Of a stretch of 64,000 nt of DNA, positions 1 through 7,846 are shown piece by piece. The stretch's first letter is position 1, and every line of letters starts with the position of its first letter. The stretch is from a virus, in the IMG/VR virus record IMGVR_UViG_3300042543_000618, positions 1 to 64,000 of that record. One strand, 5' to 3'. The position numbers were made by a program, and so were the translations under genes. The notes beneath the pieces were generated by a model. It was not told the origin of the DNA, made no database searches, and saw nothing but the letters and a program-made list of their open reading frames with translations.

Positions 1-1514
1 CCGGTTCCTGCGCCCGAAGTAGTCCATGAATAGGTTTTCTGTGCTGCGCCGTTCCATGCAGACGTTAGGTTTGGATAATAAGTGGCCCAGTCAATATTTT
101 GTCCGTTTAACGTATCTCTAGATGCAACTTTAACGCCAGATAGCGCAGTCCCAGCGATATTTTTGATTGAATGATTAACTTGTTTAGAGAAGATCAAAAA
201 CCCACCTGTCGCTGGGAAGCCGTCAACAAATTGCGATACTCCGGTTCCTGAACCTAGCGTTGTATTGCGCCCTGTAATGTAAATGTTCCCAACGCCTGTG
301 GCTCCAACCCCGGAGCGTAAATTAAATGCAGTGGTTTGCAAAGCTGCTGATAGATCTGAATAGGTAACGTTGTTAGCGGCTCCAACGTCTATTGCGTTAG
401 CGCCAATTAACGTAATATTTGAGAGAGTTGCGCCTGGAGTTAGGCTCCCAATAATCCAGCGATAACCATTAATAGTTATCCCGTTATAGGTGCCATCAGT
501 ATATAATACATTTCCAGAACCTCCCTCTGCTCCATCGGAATTAATAAAAGTTGCATTATTGTACGTAGCCGAAGTATAAATGAATGAAGCGCCCTGAATA
601 GCAGCGCTATTAATTGTCAAAGTGCCTGAAACGGTAGAAATACAGGTATTACCAAAGCTTTGATCGCCTTGAATAGAGGCAATTAAAGCCGGTGTTGGGC
701 ACACTGCTCCACTCCCTAAACCCCAACTAGATCTGCTCCCGTTGATAGTAATTGTTCCGGCAAAAATCAATTGGGCAGTGGTAGCTGATGATGAATTTTG
801 TCCAATCTGTGCTGGACAATTAGCCGCCAATACTAACTGCTCTGCCCAAGCATTCCAGGTAAGGGTGCCGGTAACCCGAACACGGGTAGAATTCACCGTG
901 TAAATATCAAGCCCCGTACTGCCATTGCCGCGACTGACCAGCACTCCAGGGGAGATGAACGTAACTGCTGCGCCGTTTGCAAGGTTTCCGGAAGTTGGGA
1001 GCGCCGGACTAAAGGTGACGGTATTGGTGCCAGAGGTCCAAGCAACTACCCGATGAACCGAATCAGTTGCACTCCTGAAAGTACTTAGTAGTGGTATGGC
1101 TTGCACAGGGGCAGAGATCGTCATTGTGGTGGCACCAACAGCCACCGCTGCCGTTGTGGTGACGTTGACGATTTCACTCCTGAAGGCTGCTAGGCCAGCA
1201 AACGCTGTCCCGATGGTGGTGTCTGTCCCAGTTTGCAGTAGCGGGTTTTGAAAAGTAAGCGATGTGCCAGAGGTGACAGACGGGACTGCTACACCCGTTT
1301 GAGGGAATAAGGTGACAACTGAGTTTGTTGCACTGCTGACCGCAGTGACACTGTAGACCGCGCCACTAATGACAACCTGAGCCCCGATCTGTAGTGCAGG
1401 GGTAGCGGTAGCTAGGTTGCCCGTAAACGTAATGTTTGCGCTGGAAGTGGCATTAGCGCCAGCAGTTGAAGTGGTGTTTACGGTAGCCGTGACGGTGGTA
1501 AAAGCCCATGCCAT
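1..1514 (-). CDS. Tail-fibre-like protein, C-terminus beyond the left edge
   Basis: An open frame begins at ATG 1514 (MAWAFTTVTATVNTT) and stays open to base 1, giving about 504 residues with no stop, so the C-terminus is outside the window. A GGGGTG stretch about 8 bases upstream can serve as ribosome site. The protein is very rich in Thr, Ser, Ala, Gly and Asn with short alternating hydrophobic stretches (for example ATLSNITLIGANAIDVGA), the look of a beta-helical or beta-rich adhesin. It follows the portal and its neighbour on the same strand. No HIP1 octamer is seen in it and its distal part is more AT-rich than neighbouring genes, as often found in exchanged receptor-binding genes. Role inferred from composition and context; no specific family recognised. 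Confidence 0.6.
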   Translation of the reverse strand, partial: MAWAFTTVTATVNTTSTAGANATSSANITFTGNLATATPALQIGAQVVISGAVYSVTAVSSATNSVVTLFPQTGVAVPSVTSGTSLTFQNPLLQTGTDTTIGTAFAGLAAFRSEIVNVTTTAAVAVGATTMTISAPVQAIPLLSTFRSATDSVHRVVAWTSGTNTVTFSPALPTSGNLANGAAVTFISPGVLVSRGNGSTGLDIYTVNSTRVRVTGTLTWNAWAEQLVLAANCPAQIGQNSSSATTAQLIFAGTITINGSRSSWGLGSGAVCPTPALIASIQGDQSFGNTCISTVSGTLTINSAAIQGASFIYTSATYNNATFINSDGAEGGSGNVLYTDGTYNGITINGYRWIIGSLTPGATLSNITLIGANAIDVGAANNVTYSDLSAALQTTAFNLRSGVGATGVGNIYITGRNTTLGSGTGVSQFVDGFPATGGFLIFSKQVNHSIKNIAGTALSGVKVASRDTLNGQNIDWATYYPNLTSAWNGAAQKTYSWTTSGAGT

Positions 1515-1573
1515 CAAGCATCACCCCGCTGGCTTAGTCCAAATCTAGTCCAGTCACGGCACAGCTCCACCGC

Positions 1574-1595
1574 AACCCCGCTATAGTCAGGGGTT
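1574..1595 (-). promoter_or_regulatory. Short hairpin between two minus-strand genes
   Basis: AACCCC and GGGGTT arms enclose a 10-base loop in the 111-base gap between the 499-residue gene and the tail-fibre-like gene. No T tract follows on the minus strand, so this is not a clear terminator. The plus-strand loop contains GCTATAGTCA, which matches the recurrent CGCTATARTC box discussed in the findings. Function unknown. Confidence 0.25.
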
Positions 1596-1625
1596 TCAGG
1601 CGTTGAATAGTTGCGGGGAGAGCAG

Positions 1626-3125
1626 TTAGGCATTACTCAACACCTCCATCAATCGCTGTTGTGCCATCCTGGCGATCGCAGGCGTCACCATATCCCAAAT
1701 CATCGTCACCTCGTTAGGTAGTCCCGATGGTTCAAAGCAGCAACGATAATCTTCAGCCATGCACCGAACGATCGCAGCGCGATCGCCCCAGTACTGAATA
1801 CCGCGGGCGGCTTGCAGCGATAGGTAGTCCTGCCAGGGGCCATAGTCAGCGCTAGTGAGTAGGTCATGGCGGCTAGCGATCAAGCACGCTCCGATAAACC
1901 GCCGTAGCAGACACTCTAACCACCATTGGCTAGTCATCTTTAGCCCGGACTGGAGGGTATCCATCGCCTGGGCATAGGTGATAATGCCATCGCTAGCCGC
2001 GTCCTCTAGTTGGCGGCTGAGCATCAATAGCCGGTCCATTAAGGCATCGGCGGGGTCGTGGTCTACCAGGTAGATAACGCCGGTGGAGGGGTGACAAAAG
2101 GCTTTGCAATGGCGGGGTAGCCAGTTGGGGGCGCTATCAATCAGTTGAATGGTGCAACTGTCTAGCGGTAGCCCATCCGCACGACAGCGATCGCAGGCAT
2201 TCCGCAGCAGGCGACGGCTAAGCAACCCACGGGCGCGGCTGGTGGTGGCGGTGGCTAGGGGCGTGTCAGGAAATAGGGTAACCTTAGCCGCCTTGACAAG
2301 CGCCTGGGGGGAGGGTGGATCGCCAATAGGGGATAGTTCCAGGTCCAGCGTCCAATGGTCGTCAGCGGCAACAAAGGAGGATAGGCGATAGCTAAAGTTT
2401 GGCCCGGAGGGAACGATGCCGGAATCGGCAATCAGCCCAAGCACCTCGATGTCAGCGGGCGATCGCAGGAACAATAACGAGACGCGATCGCCTTCAGTTT
2501 GCACCACACCCCGAACGCCCTGGCGATCGAGGGTGGTGGTCAGGTCCATGGCGAAGTTATCCTCGATGGCGTAAAACTCATCGTCGCTGATGAGTTGGGC
2601 GGGTGATAGGTTGAGCCGCACCCGTAACTTGGCGTAGCCCTGGGGCGTATCGAGGACAGGAAGATAAACACCCCGGCCATAGTCGCCATCGCCTAGGGGG
2701 AAACGATAGTCACCAGGCGGGGGTGGCGTGGCATTGTAGCGCTGCCAGCGGTTATTGGCATTAAACACATAGGCGCGTCCCTGAGCATCGCGCTTGAGTG
2801 CCCCACGGTTCACCGCCTTGGTCAAGGAGCCTAGGCTATAGTCCTCCAGCCAATCATGGCGGCAGCCAGGGGTGCAGGTATGGTCATCGGTCCATAGTGC
2901 CTTGGCCAGGGGCGCTTCACTGAAGGTTTTACTACCCGCCTCCCGCAGCAGGTCCAGCAATCGCTTTTGCCGTTGGCTAAGCATTTGTTGGATCGGGTTA
3001 TCGTCTAGCTGCTGCACCGTTATTTCAGCACCACCGCCGGCGTCAACGCCCAAAGATTTACGCAGCTGTAGCGCGATCGCCTGGGCGTCAGAGGGTTGCC
3101 AATCACCGATAAATTCTAATTCCAT
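1626..3125 (-). CDS. Portal-adjacent hypothetical protein, 499 aa
   Basis: Starts inside the last codons of the portal gene (10-base overlap), so it is almost certainly translated with it and probably belongs to the virion or to head assembly. No domain is recognised. It has scattered Cys and Trp in the C-terminal half (for example WWLECLLRRFIGAC) and no membrane segment. Near its N-terminus (about residues 22-38) is RKSLGVDAGGGAEITVQ. This closely matches KSLGISDGGGAEVTLQ at the N-terminus of the major capsid protein encoded 53 kb away, suggesting a shared assembly or processing signal. What it does is unknown; head-related minor protein is an inference from position. Confidence 0.75.
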   Translation of the reverse strand: MELEFIGDWQPSDAQAIALQLRKSLGVDAGGGAEITVQQLDDNPIQQMLSQRQKRLLDLLREAGSKTFSEAPLAKALWTDDHTCTPGCRHDWLEDYSLGSLTKAVNRGALKRDAQGRAYVFNANNRWQRYNATPPPPGDYRFPLGDGDYGRGVYLPVLDTPQGYAKLRVRLNLSPAQLISDDEFYAIEDNFAMDLTTTLDRQGVRGVVQTEGDRVSLLFLRSPADIEVLGLIADSGIVPSGPNFSYRLSSFVAADDHWTLDLELSPIGDPPSPQALVKAAKVTLFPDTPLATATTSRARGLLSRRLLRNACDRCRADGLPLDSCTIQLIDSAPNWLPRHCKAFCHPSTGVIYLVDHDPADALMDRLLMLSRQLEDAASDGIITYAQAMDTLQSGLKMTSQWWLECLLRRFIGACLIASRHDLLTSADYGPWQDYLSLQAARGIQYWGDRAAIVRCMAEDYRCCFEPSGLPNEVTMIWDMVTPAIARMAQQRLMEVLSNA

Positions 3126-4660
3126 CGGATCACTAGCCTCCTGGCGCTTTTCTCTAGCTCGGGGTTACCCTCCGGTGGTTGGCCGGGTTGCGGTTGATCA
3201 GGTTGTTGGTTAGAGTCCTCCTGCCCGGGCGGCGGCGGGGCCATCATACCTTGGGCCTGGGCTAGCATCTGCTGGGATTGTTGCTTCTCCTGTGCCCACA
3301 TGGGCGGCGGCTGGAGGGGCGAGTCACCCCACTCGACGGCATCGCGTCCACCCCATTTAGAACGGAGTTCGTTAATGGTCATCGCGCCCATGGTGACTTC
3401 ACCGGCATCACGCTGGTATTCTTGCTGCTCCGCCGGGGTTTGGGATTGGGTGAAGGCAAACTCTAGGTCCTCCCACCCACAAACACCGTGGATCACCTGT
3501 TCAGTATGGATAGAGGACAAGCTGCGCAGCAATGGCGCGACACCCTTGGACTCCATCAAGTCCACCTGGGTCTCAGCTACCCCAGAACCGATGCCGCCGG
3601 TCACCTCATCAGTAAAGCCGATCTGGCTAGCTGAGATGCGATACAGCATCGTGATGCGTCGCACCACATGGGTCAGCAATTCAGTAAACTGCATCTCCCG
3701 GTTAGACACCGATGACAGGGGCACCAGGTCGAATACCTGCTGACTCTTGCCCTCAGCGTCCCGGGCGGCCCGGAAAGCGTGGATATTCCACGGGTTGTCC
3801 TGGCTGGTCTGCCTCATCTGAGACATGAGGCTACGGAACTCAGCCGATGACAATCCCATCACCGCCAGCAATGCCGGGGGGATGCCGTTCTTTTCAAAGA
3901 AGCTGGCATTGTACCGGTTAGCGTTCAGGTCGCTAGCGATGCTGACGTAGGCGGTCTCAATCGGAGAGATGCCGTAGGGACTCCAGGACACCGGGTTGAG
4001 TCGGATATAGGCTAACTCCTCCGGCTCAAACCGTACATGGGTCTTGACGTTATAGCTTTGCCAGTAGGCCAGCGGGATACCCGTATCGTCACAGTCGATC
4101 TCCACCGTATCGCCCGCGATCGCGCCCAATTCCAGCGGCAGGCGGTGGCCATTTACCTCAGCAGTCACGATCTCGTAGGCCGCCGCGTCGTAGATTAGTA
4201 AGTCCCGCAGTATTAACCGGTGGAACTGGTCCAGGTTGTAATGGTTGGCCGGGTGGGTAAAGAATCTCTCTAGCCAGCGGATGCGCTTTTTGAGAACTTT
4301 GTACTCATCCGGGCGGCGATCGCGCAACCACCGGCTTTTCTCTTCGTCAATGGGGCGGATTGTCCAGTCACAGCCGCAGACTAGCTCCACCAAGGTATCG
4401 ACACAAGCCCTGACTACCTCAGAGCGCATATAAACCATCCGCATCACCTCGGGGCTAAGGAAGCCCTGACGGGGTTGGCCGCGTCCCTCGAAGGTGCTCC
4501 AGATATTAGGAGTGGTGCGATAACGGCGACCGGGCTTTTTGTCGATGCCATCATCCCAACCACGGCCATTGGCGCGTTTGGCTAACTCCCTCGCCCGGGA
4601 TAGGGGTAGATCCAGGTCGGGGGAAGTCTCTAGGTGGCGGTGGAGGCGGGTGAGGTCCAT
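3116..4660 (-). CDS. Portal protein
   Basis: 514 residues, in the usual size range for phage portals. The features match SPP1/HK97-type portals: an N-terminal arm, then conserved blocks such as FLSPEVMRMVYMRSEVVRACVDTL, YIRLNPVSWSPYGISPIETA, and NANRYNASFFEKNGIPPALL, and a Pro/Gln-rich C-terminal tail. Portals form the dodecameric ring at one capsid vertex through which DNA is packaged and ejected. The gene is minus-strand and followed with overlap by the 499-residue gene. It is unusual in being about 9 kb from, and opposite to, the terminase, and over 50 kb from the capsid and protease genes. Family call is confident; the exact subfamily is not. Confidence 0.88.
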   Translation of the reverse strand: MDLTRLHRHLETSPDLDLPLSRARELAKRANGRGWDDGIDKKPGRRYRTTPNIWSTFEGRGQPRQGFLSPEVMRMVYMRSEVVRACVDTLVELVCGCDWTIRPIDEEKSRWLRDRRPDEYKVLKKRIRWLERFFTHPANHYNLDQFHRLILRDLLIYDAAAYEIVTAEVNGHRLPLELGAIAGDTVEIDCDDTGIPLAYWQSYNVKTHVRFEPEELAYIRLNPVSWSPYGISPIETAYVSIASDLNANRYNASFFEKNGIPPALLAVMGLSSAEFRSLMSQMRQTSQDNPWNIHAFRAARDAEGKSQQVFDLVPLSSVSNREMQFTELLTHVVRRITMLYRISASQIGFTDEVTGGIGSGVAETQVDLMESKGVAPLLRSLSSIHTEQVIHGVCGWEDLEFAFTQSQTPAEQQEYQRDAGEVTMGAMTINELRSKWGGRDAVEWGDSPLQPPPMWAQEKQQSQQMLAQAQGMMAPPPPGQEDSNQQPDQPQPGQPPEGNPELEKSARRLVIRWN

Positions 4661-4733
4661 GGGTAGCCAGTCTCTAGGCTAATTTTAGCGGTTCTCCCCC
4701 GGGTTATCGCTTATTGCAAATAGGCCATGCTAA
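4661..4733. repeat. Imperfect direct repeat, copy A (partner 4867-4940)
   Basis: The first 30 bases (starting GGGTAGCCAGTCTCTAGGCT) are identical in both copies and the rest is clearly related, ending TATTGCAAATA..GC.ATGCTAA. Copy A touches the portal start codon and copy B lies in front of the 71-codon plus-strand gene. The pair brackets a tiny membrane-protein gene. It may be a duplicated promoter/operator region. Confidence 0.7.
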
Positions 4734-4833
4734 TTAAGCCGCGCCTGCCACTGCCCGCTCTTCGCCTAGCTGCATCCTGAATCCAAGCACTTGCCAAAAG
4801 AAGGATTAGAAAGCCAGCGATCGCTTTTTTCAT
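4711..4833 (-). CDS. Tiny membrane peptide, 40 aa
   Basis: ATG at 4833 is preceded by GAGGAGAATAGCGATA, giving a good ribosome site. The peptide starts MKKAIAGFLILLLASAWIQD, a Lys-Lys start followed by one hydrophobic helix, then a short basic tail (AARRRAGSGRRG). It could be a single-pass membrane peptide, for example a small holin, antiholin or signal-like peptide, but I recognise no family. It lies between the two copies of the direct repeat and upstream of the portal on the same strand. Confidence 0.55.
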   Translation of the reverse strand: MKKAIAGFLILLLASAWIQDAARRRAGSGRRGLISMAYLQ

Positions 4834-4866
4834 TATCGCTATTCTCCTCAAGCTGTTAAGGGTTAT

Positions 4867-4940
4867 GGGTAGCCAGTCTCTAGGCTAATTTTAGCGATCG
4901 TCCCTCTGGGTTATTGCGTATTGCAAATATGCTATGCTAA
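4867..4940. repeat. Imperfect direct repeat, copy B (partner 4661-4733)
   Basis: Second copy of the 73-base element. It ends in TATTGCAAATATGCTATGCTAA, an AT-rich stretch that may hold the promoter and operator for the gene starting at 4994. The GCAAATATGC box recurs upstream of other small genes (see findings). Confidence 0.7.
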
Positions 4941-4993
4941 AGTAAATATGCAACAAAGGTTGCAAACTTCAATATCGTTTAGGAGATATGGCC

Positions 4994-5203
4994 ATGGTTG
5001 ATCAAAAGGAAATCGAGCGTCGGGCTAAGGCGCTGATGGAAGACGGGTTAGGAGTTTTGCAAGCCTGGAACCAAGCTTGCCGAGAAGTCGGGGTGCTAAA
5101 TGCGCCCGATCCTTTGGCTGAGACGGATGTAGTGCGAATTGTCCGCGCCCTAGATGCACAGGGGACTGCTCGGCTAATGGAAGACCTGCGCCAAGCGGGT
5201 TAA
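4994..5203 (+). CDS. Small hypothetical protein, 69 aa
   Basis: AGGAG at 4981-4985 sits 8 bases before the ATG at 4994 and only 2 before the ATG at 4988, so 4994 is the better start (MVDQKEIERR). Predicted to be helical and charged with no membrane segment or recognised domain. It opens a short plus-strand operon of three small genes ending at the hairpin near 5590. Confidence 0.65.
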   Translation: MVDQKEIERRAKALMEDGLGVLQAWNQACREVGVLNAPDPLAETDVVRIVRALDAQGTARLMEDLRQAG

Positions 5204-5209
5204 GTGTTT

Positions 5210-5222
5210 CACTCAAAAGACC
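5210..5222 (+). repeat. CACTCAAAAGACC motif, copy 1
   Basis: The same 13-mer occurs at 9286-9298 and 25022-25034. Here it lies 20 bases upstream of a GTG start. In the second copy it forms one arm of a terminator, and in the third it abuts a start codon. Confidence 0.5.
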
Positions 5223-5241
5223 ACTTTTACGGAGGATAAGC

Positions 5242-5403
5242 GTGACTAACGAAATTGAACGGGCTGGAGAGATAATTGCAGACTCTGATGAACAAGCCAA
5301 AAGAGCAGTGCTTGAAGCCTGCGAAAAGCTGGAAACCTTGCGCATCGCAAGGGTCGCACTTGAAAACCTTGTGCAGGAGCTTGCACCCTATGAAAACGAC
5401 TAA
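5242..5403 (+). CDS. Small helical hypothetical protein, 53 aa, GTG start
   Basis: GTG at 5242 follows a strong GGAGGATAAGC ribosome site. The product (VTNEIERAGEIIADSDEQ...) is acidic and heptad-like, likely a short coiled coil. It overlaps the next gene by 14 bases, suggesting translational coupling. No family recognised. Confidence 0.6.
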   Translation: MTNEIERAGEIIADSDEQAKRAVLEACEKLETLRIARVALENLVQELAPYEND

Positions 5404-5548
5404 TAGCACTACCGCCCAACCCGCTGACACCCCTAGCCCGCAGCCCTCCCAAGTGCCCGGCACCGTGGAGCAAGCGTTCCTTTATGCCGCCACTGGGGCG
5501 GCGATACTGGCCTCGGCTGCCTCAGAGAAGGCGAAGGGTAAGATCTAG
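5390..5548 (+). CDS. Small membrane-associated protein, 52 aa
   Basis: Begins MKTTNSTTAQPADTPSPQPS at ATG 5390, with GGAG in the upstream gene as ribosome site. A longer frame opens at 5276 but its upstream part overlaps the 53-residue gene out of frame, so the short form is preferred. A Pro/Thr-rich N-terminal half is followed by one hydrophobic segment (FLYAATGAAILASA) and a Lys-rich end. The plan resembles the 106-residue protein at 25036. Confidence 0.55.
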   Translation: MKTTNSTTAQPADTPSPQPSQVPGTVEQAFLYAATGAAILASAASEKAKGKI

Positions 5549-5555
5549 AAACCTG

Positions 5556-5590
5556 CACCCTGGCGGCCCCGTGGCTGCTGGGGTGCTTTT
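5556..5590 (+). terminator. Intrinsic terminator
   Basis: CACCC...GGGTG arms with an inner GC-rich stem including G-U pairs, followed by CTTTTG. It closes the small operon 4994-5548. Confidence 0.6.
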
Positions 5591-5613
5591 GTAAATTACC
5601 TTGGGAAAAGACG

Positions 5614-5847
5614 ATGGATAAAAACGTTTGGTGTCTGGTAACAAAGCCGTCTGATGACGGCACCCTGGGAATCGGCAACATTTTTAAGATTGACTATCAG
5701 GGTTTCCTTCACTGCAAGCGGGCGGGGACACTCCTGCCCGATGAAGCCATGGACGCCCTTGAGGGGGTGGAATTCATCAAGGTGGCCGATATTGACATGG
5801 AAGCCCTTGCCGCTGTTTGTGCCTGGCCCTCGCCGGGGGTTTTGTAA
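5614..5847 (+). CDS. Small hypothetical protein, 77 aa
   Basis: ATG at 5614 (MDKNVWCLVTKPSDDGTLGI). No strong ribosome site is visible (GGGAAAAG upstream). No recognised domain. Its last residues (CAWPSPGVL) are encoded by a GC-rich hairpin with a T tract that is repeated 56 bases downstream, so its 3' end doubles as a terminator. Confidence 0.5.
   Translation: MDKNVWCLVTKPSDDGTLGIGNIFKIDYQGFLHCKRAGTLLPDEAMDALEGVEFIKVADIDMEALAAVCAWPSPGVL
5822..5844 (+). terminator. Terminator-like hairpin, copy 1, inside a gene end
   Basis: CCTGGCCCTCGCCGGGGGTTTTG, essentially identical to the hairpin at 5878-5906. It overlaps the last codons of the 77-residue gene. Confidence 0.5.
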
Positions 5848-5877
5848 GGCATCTAACCCTACCGCTTTTCACCCTTA

Positions 5878-5906
5878 CCCCTGGCCCTCGCCGGGGGTTT
5901 TGTTTT
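5878..5906 (+). terminator. Terminator-like hairpin, copy 2
   Basis: CCCCTGG...CCGGGGG stem followed by TTTTGTTTT, a duplicate of the preceding hairpin. It separates the plus-strand genes from the convergent minus-strand 84-residue gene. Confidence 0.6.
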
Positions 5907-5908
5907 GG

Positions 5909-6163
5909 CTACAGGTCGTAGTAATTTTCCTCCACGTCCTCACCCGCCATAAACCGCTGCCAGTAGTCGCGCTGGGCTTCTACCACCGCCCTATCCCGTG
6001 GGTCGCTCGGGTCGCCCACGTAGCCGCCTGGGTGCTCCGCATTGGCCGCCTCTAGCAAGAAGGCTGCTATGGCTTTCACCTGGGGCGTATTGCCAGTGGT
6101 ATCTTTGATAGCCCTGAGCGCTTGTAGGGCGTTGCGGTAGGAGGTGCGATCGGCTAGGGGCAT
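5909..6163 (-). CDS. Hypothetical protein, 84 aa
   Basis: Starts MPLADRTSYRNALQALRAIK. Mostly helical, soluble, with Trp/Tyr-rich C-terminus (RDYWQRFMAGEDVEENYYDL). No family recognised. Its 5' end and upstream 15 bases are duplicated at 6810-6856, where the frame stops after 12 codons. The duplicate therefore looks like a remnant left by insertion of the intervening 177-residue gene. Confidence 0.55.
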   Translation of the reverse strand: MPLADRTSYRNALQALRAIKDTTGNTPQVKAIAAFLLEAANAEHPGGYVGDPSDPRDRAVVEAQRDYWQRFMAGEDVEENYYDL

Positions 6164-6177
6164 GGGGAGGATGGGGT
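6131..6177. repeat. 47-base direct repeat, copy A (partner 6810-6856)
   Basis: The two copies differ at one base. This copy includes the start of the 84-residue gene. The pair flanks the 177-residue gene exactly on the downstream side and by about 100 bases on the upstream side, as expected for a recombination or insertion scar. Confidence 0.8.
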
Positions 6178-6710
6178 TAAAGCAAGGATGTAACGTCTAA
6201 CAAAGCTTGGTAGTCAGGATGGCGATCCATAAAGCTCTGCACCGTAACTGTTCCCGTTCTGGCCATGCCAGCGATCGCGGTTAAAGGGATAATAGCCTGA
6301 GCCTGTCCTCGTTTGATGCGTACCTTATAAGTCCCGTCGGCAACCTCAGCCCGCAGGTTACTAATTGCCTTGATGATGCGATCGTCGGCAGCACCTTTGC
6401 AGGTTTGTCCATTTGCCCCAGATGCGGCATTGGTAATAGCTCTCTGGCAAGCAAAGTCAATCCCTTCGTTAATTAGGTCTGCGGCAGTCCTGCCAGTCAT
6501 GTTTGCAGCCGTTCGTACCAATTCAGCCTGGGTCATGGTAGTTGTCATGCCTTGGCTCAATAAAGCGGCTTCAATCAGCGGCTTTCTGCTTTTATCTGAA
6601 AGAGTCTTAAAATACTCTCTCCTGTGGACGCTATCAGGGATAAACGTTAGCTCAGCACTGGAGCTATAAAGGCGATCGACAAGTCCAGTCACGGTAGCAG
6701 GCTCAGTCAT
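6177..6710 (-). CDS. Hypothetical protein, 177 aa
   Basis: Begins MTEPATVTGLVDRLYSSSAE. The middle part (TQAELVRTAANMTGRTAADLINEGIDFACQRAI) reads like a helix-turn-helix-rich segment, and a basic region follows (TYKVRIKRGQAQ). DNA binding is possible but not shown. It lies between two copies of a 47-base direct repeat, so it may be a recently inserted cargo gene. Confidence 0.65.
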   Translation of the reverse strand: MTEPATVTGLVDRLYSSSAELTFIPDSVHRREYFKTLSDKSRKPLIEAALLSQGMTTTMTQAELVRTAANMTGRTAADLINEGIDFACQRAITNAASGANGQTCKGAADDRIIKAISNLRAEVADGTYKVRIKRGQAQAIIPLTAIAGMARTGTVTVQSFMDRHPDYQALLDVTSLL

Positions 6711-6809
6711 AAAAAATCGTGGACTTTGCCACGATGCGAAAAGTCGCCTTTAGTATAACAAGCTATTGCCAACAAGCTACCGTAGTGTTAAAAGCCAATA
6801 ACTTTAGCC

Positions 6810-6856
6810 GTTGCGGTAGGAGGTGCGATCGGCTAGAGGCATGGGGAGGATGGGGT
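6810..6856. repeat. 47-base direct repeat, copy B, with gene remnant
   Basis: Carries the duplicated start of the 84-residue gene (MPLADRTSYRNG then stop). On the minus strand it is preceded by TTTACATTATACCCC, a possible -10 region, so this copy may retain the original promoter that now serves the inserted 177-residue gene. Confidence 0.7.
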
Positions 6857-6947
6857 ATAATGTAAATGCGCTCCACCGCTTGCGCCAACAAACGATGGAA
6901 CGGCTACCCCGATTGTTAATCTCGCTAACAAATGAGGCACAAATATT

Positions 6948-7307
6948 ATGAGCCAAAATCAGAAGATACTGGCAGTCCTGCTGCAAATCGAGCAAGTTGT
7001 ATCTCGTTACTCTGACGATGAGCTATCAGAGAAGTGTAGAGAGGCAGGCAAAGATTTTTTTGCGTTCATGCAGTCCCAAGGGGTTCACCCTGGCTGGTGT
7101 CAAAAGTTGATCGTCGATACCCTGGGTATTCATCCGATGAAGCTATGGCGCATTCGTGACATAAAATTGCTGCGGAAGGCGATTTATGCCTATTGCAACA
7201 CCATGGGCGTTACGCCAATTCGCCGGGACGATCAGCCCCACAGGCCGCCCTATCGGGTGGCCCAGGACACCGCCAATTTTTTCTTTGGAAGGACTGACAA
7301 GCCATGA
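6948..7307 (+). CDS. Hypothetical protein, 119 aa
   Basis: Begins MSQNQKILAVLLQIEQVVSR. Soluble, basic C-terminal half (FFFGRTDKP end). The segment around residues 45-75 (GWCQKLIVDTLGIHPMKLWR) could be a helix-turn-helix but I do not assign a family. It overlaps the next gene by 4 bases (ATGA), so the two are co-translated. Confidence 0.65.
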   Translation: MSQNQKILAVLLQIEQVVSRYSDDELSEKCREAGKDFFAFMQSQGVHPGWCQKLIVDTLGIHPMKLWRIRDIKLLRKAIYAYCNTMGVTPIRRDDQPHRPPYRVAQDTANFFFGRTDKP

Positions 7308-7834
7308 GCTTAGCTACTGCCTACATGGAAGCCCAGGCCGCCTCAGCAACGGCGGCGGACGATTGGGAGCTATGGTTCGACACTGACCTGGACCAGGAGA
7401 CCCTAGAAACCGTCACCGCCCACATTGACGCCTTGGAGGTCACTGGCTACCCTACCGATGCCCTAGAGGCCATGCTTGAGGCCGGGGAGGCGCTGTGGTG
7501 GTGCCCCGCCTGGGTGCGAGACCTGCGGGAGGTGTTCTACGGCTGGCTATGCCATGGCCAGGAAATTAAAGCCCGCCTGGTGGCAGACTGGCTGCTGTCT
7601 ACCCTACCCCCTGACCCCATCGACCCTGACACCGCCCAATACCTTGCCCTGGTGGCCAGTGGGGATGCCCTGGAGGCAGAGCCCGGACTGTGTTGCTTTT
7701 GGCCAGCTAGGCCCCGGCTTTACCTCGATAGACTGGATCTGGCCATGGCTGAAGTAGCGGCGGATGCCCTAGCTAGCTATAACGCTGATGTGGATGCACG
7801 GGCGATCGTGGCTGGCGGGAAGGCGATCGCTTAG
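7304..7834 (+). CDS. Hypothetical acidic protein, 176 aa
   Basis: Rich in Ala, Leu, Asp, Glu and Trp (ALWWCPAWVRDL; LCCFWPARPRLYLDRLDLAM). Strongly acidic and helical, with no recognised domain. Encoded in an ATGA overlap with the 119-residue gene, and convergent with the DinD-like gene 12 bases away. An acidic DNA-mimic or inhibitor role is conceivable but unsupported. Confidence 0.65.
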   Translation: MSLATAYMEAQAASATAADDWELWFDTDLDQETLETVTAHIDALEVTGYPTDALEAMLEAGEALWWCPAWVRDLREVFYGWLCHGQEIKARLVADWLLSTLPPDPIDPDTAQYLALVASGDALEAEPGLCCFWPARPRLYLDRLDLAMAEVAADALASYNADVDARAIVAGGKAIA

Positions 7835-7846
7835 AGGCATGGGAAG

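Noticed and set aside
1-1514. Variable region of a diversity-generating retroelement
   Set aside because: No reverse transcriptase gene or template repeat is visible in the window.
5276-5548. A 90-codon frame start for the small membrane protein
   Set aside because: The first 38 codons overlap the 53-residue gene out of frame; ATG 5390 gives a sensible protein.
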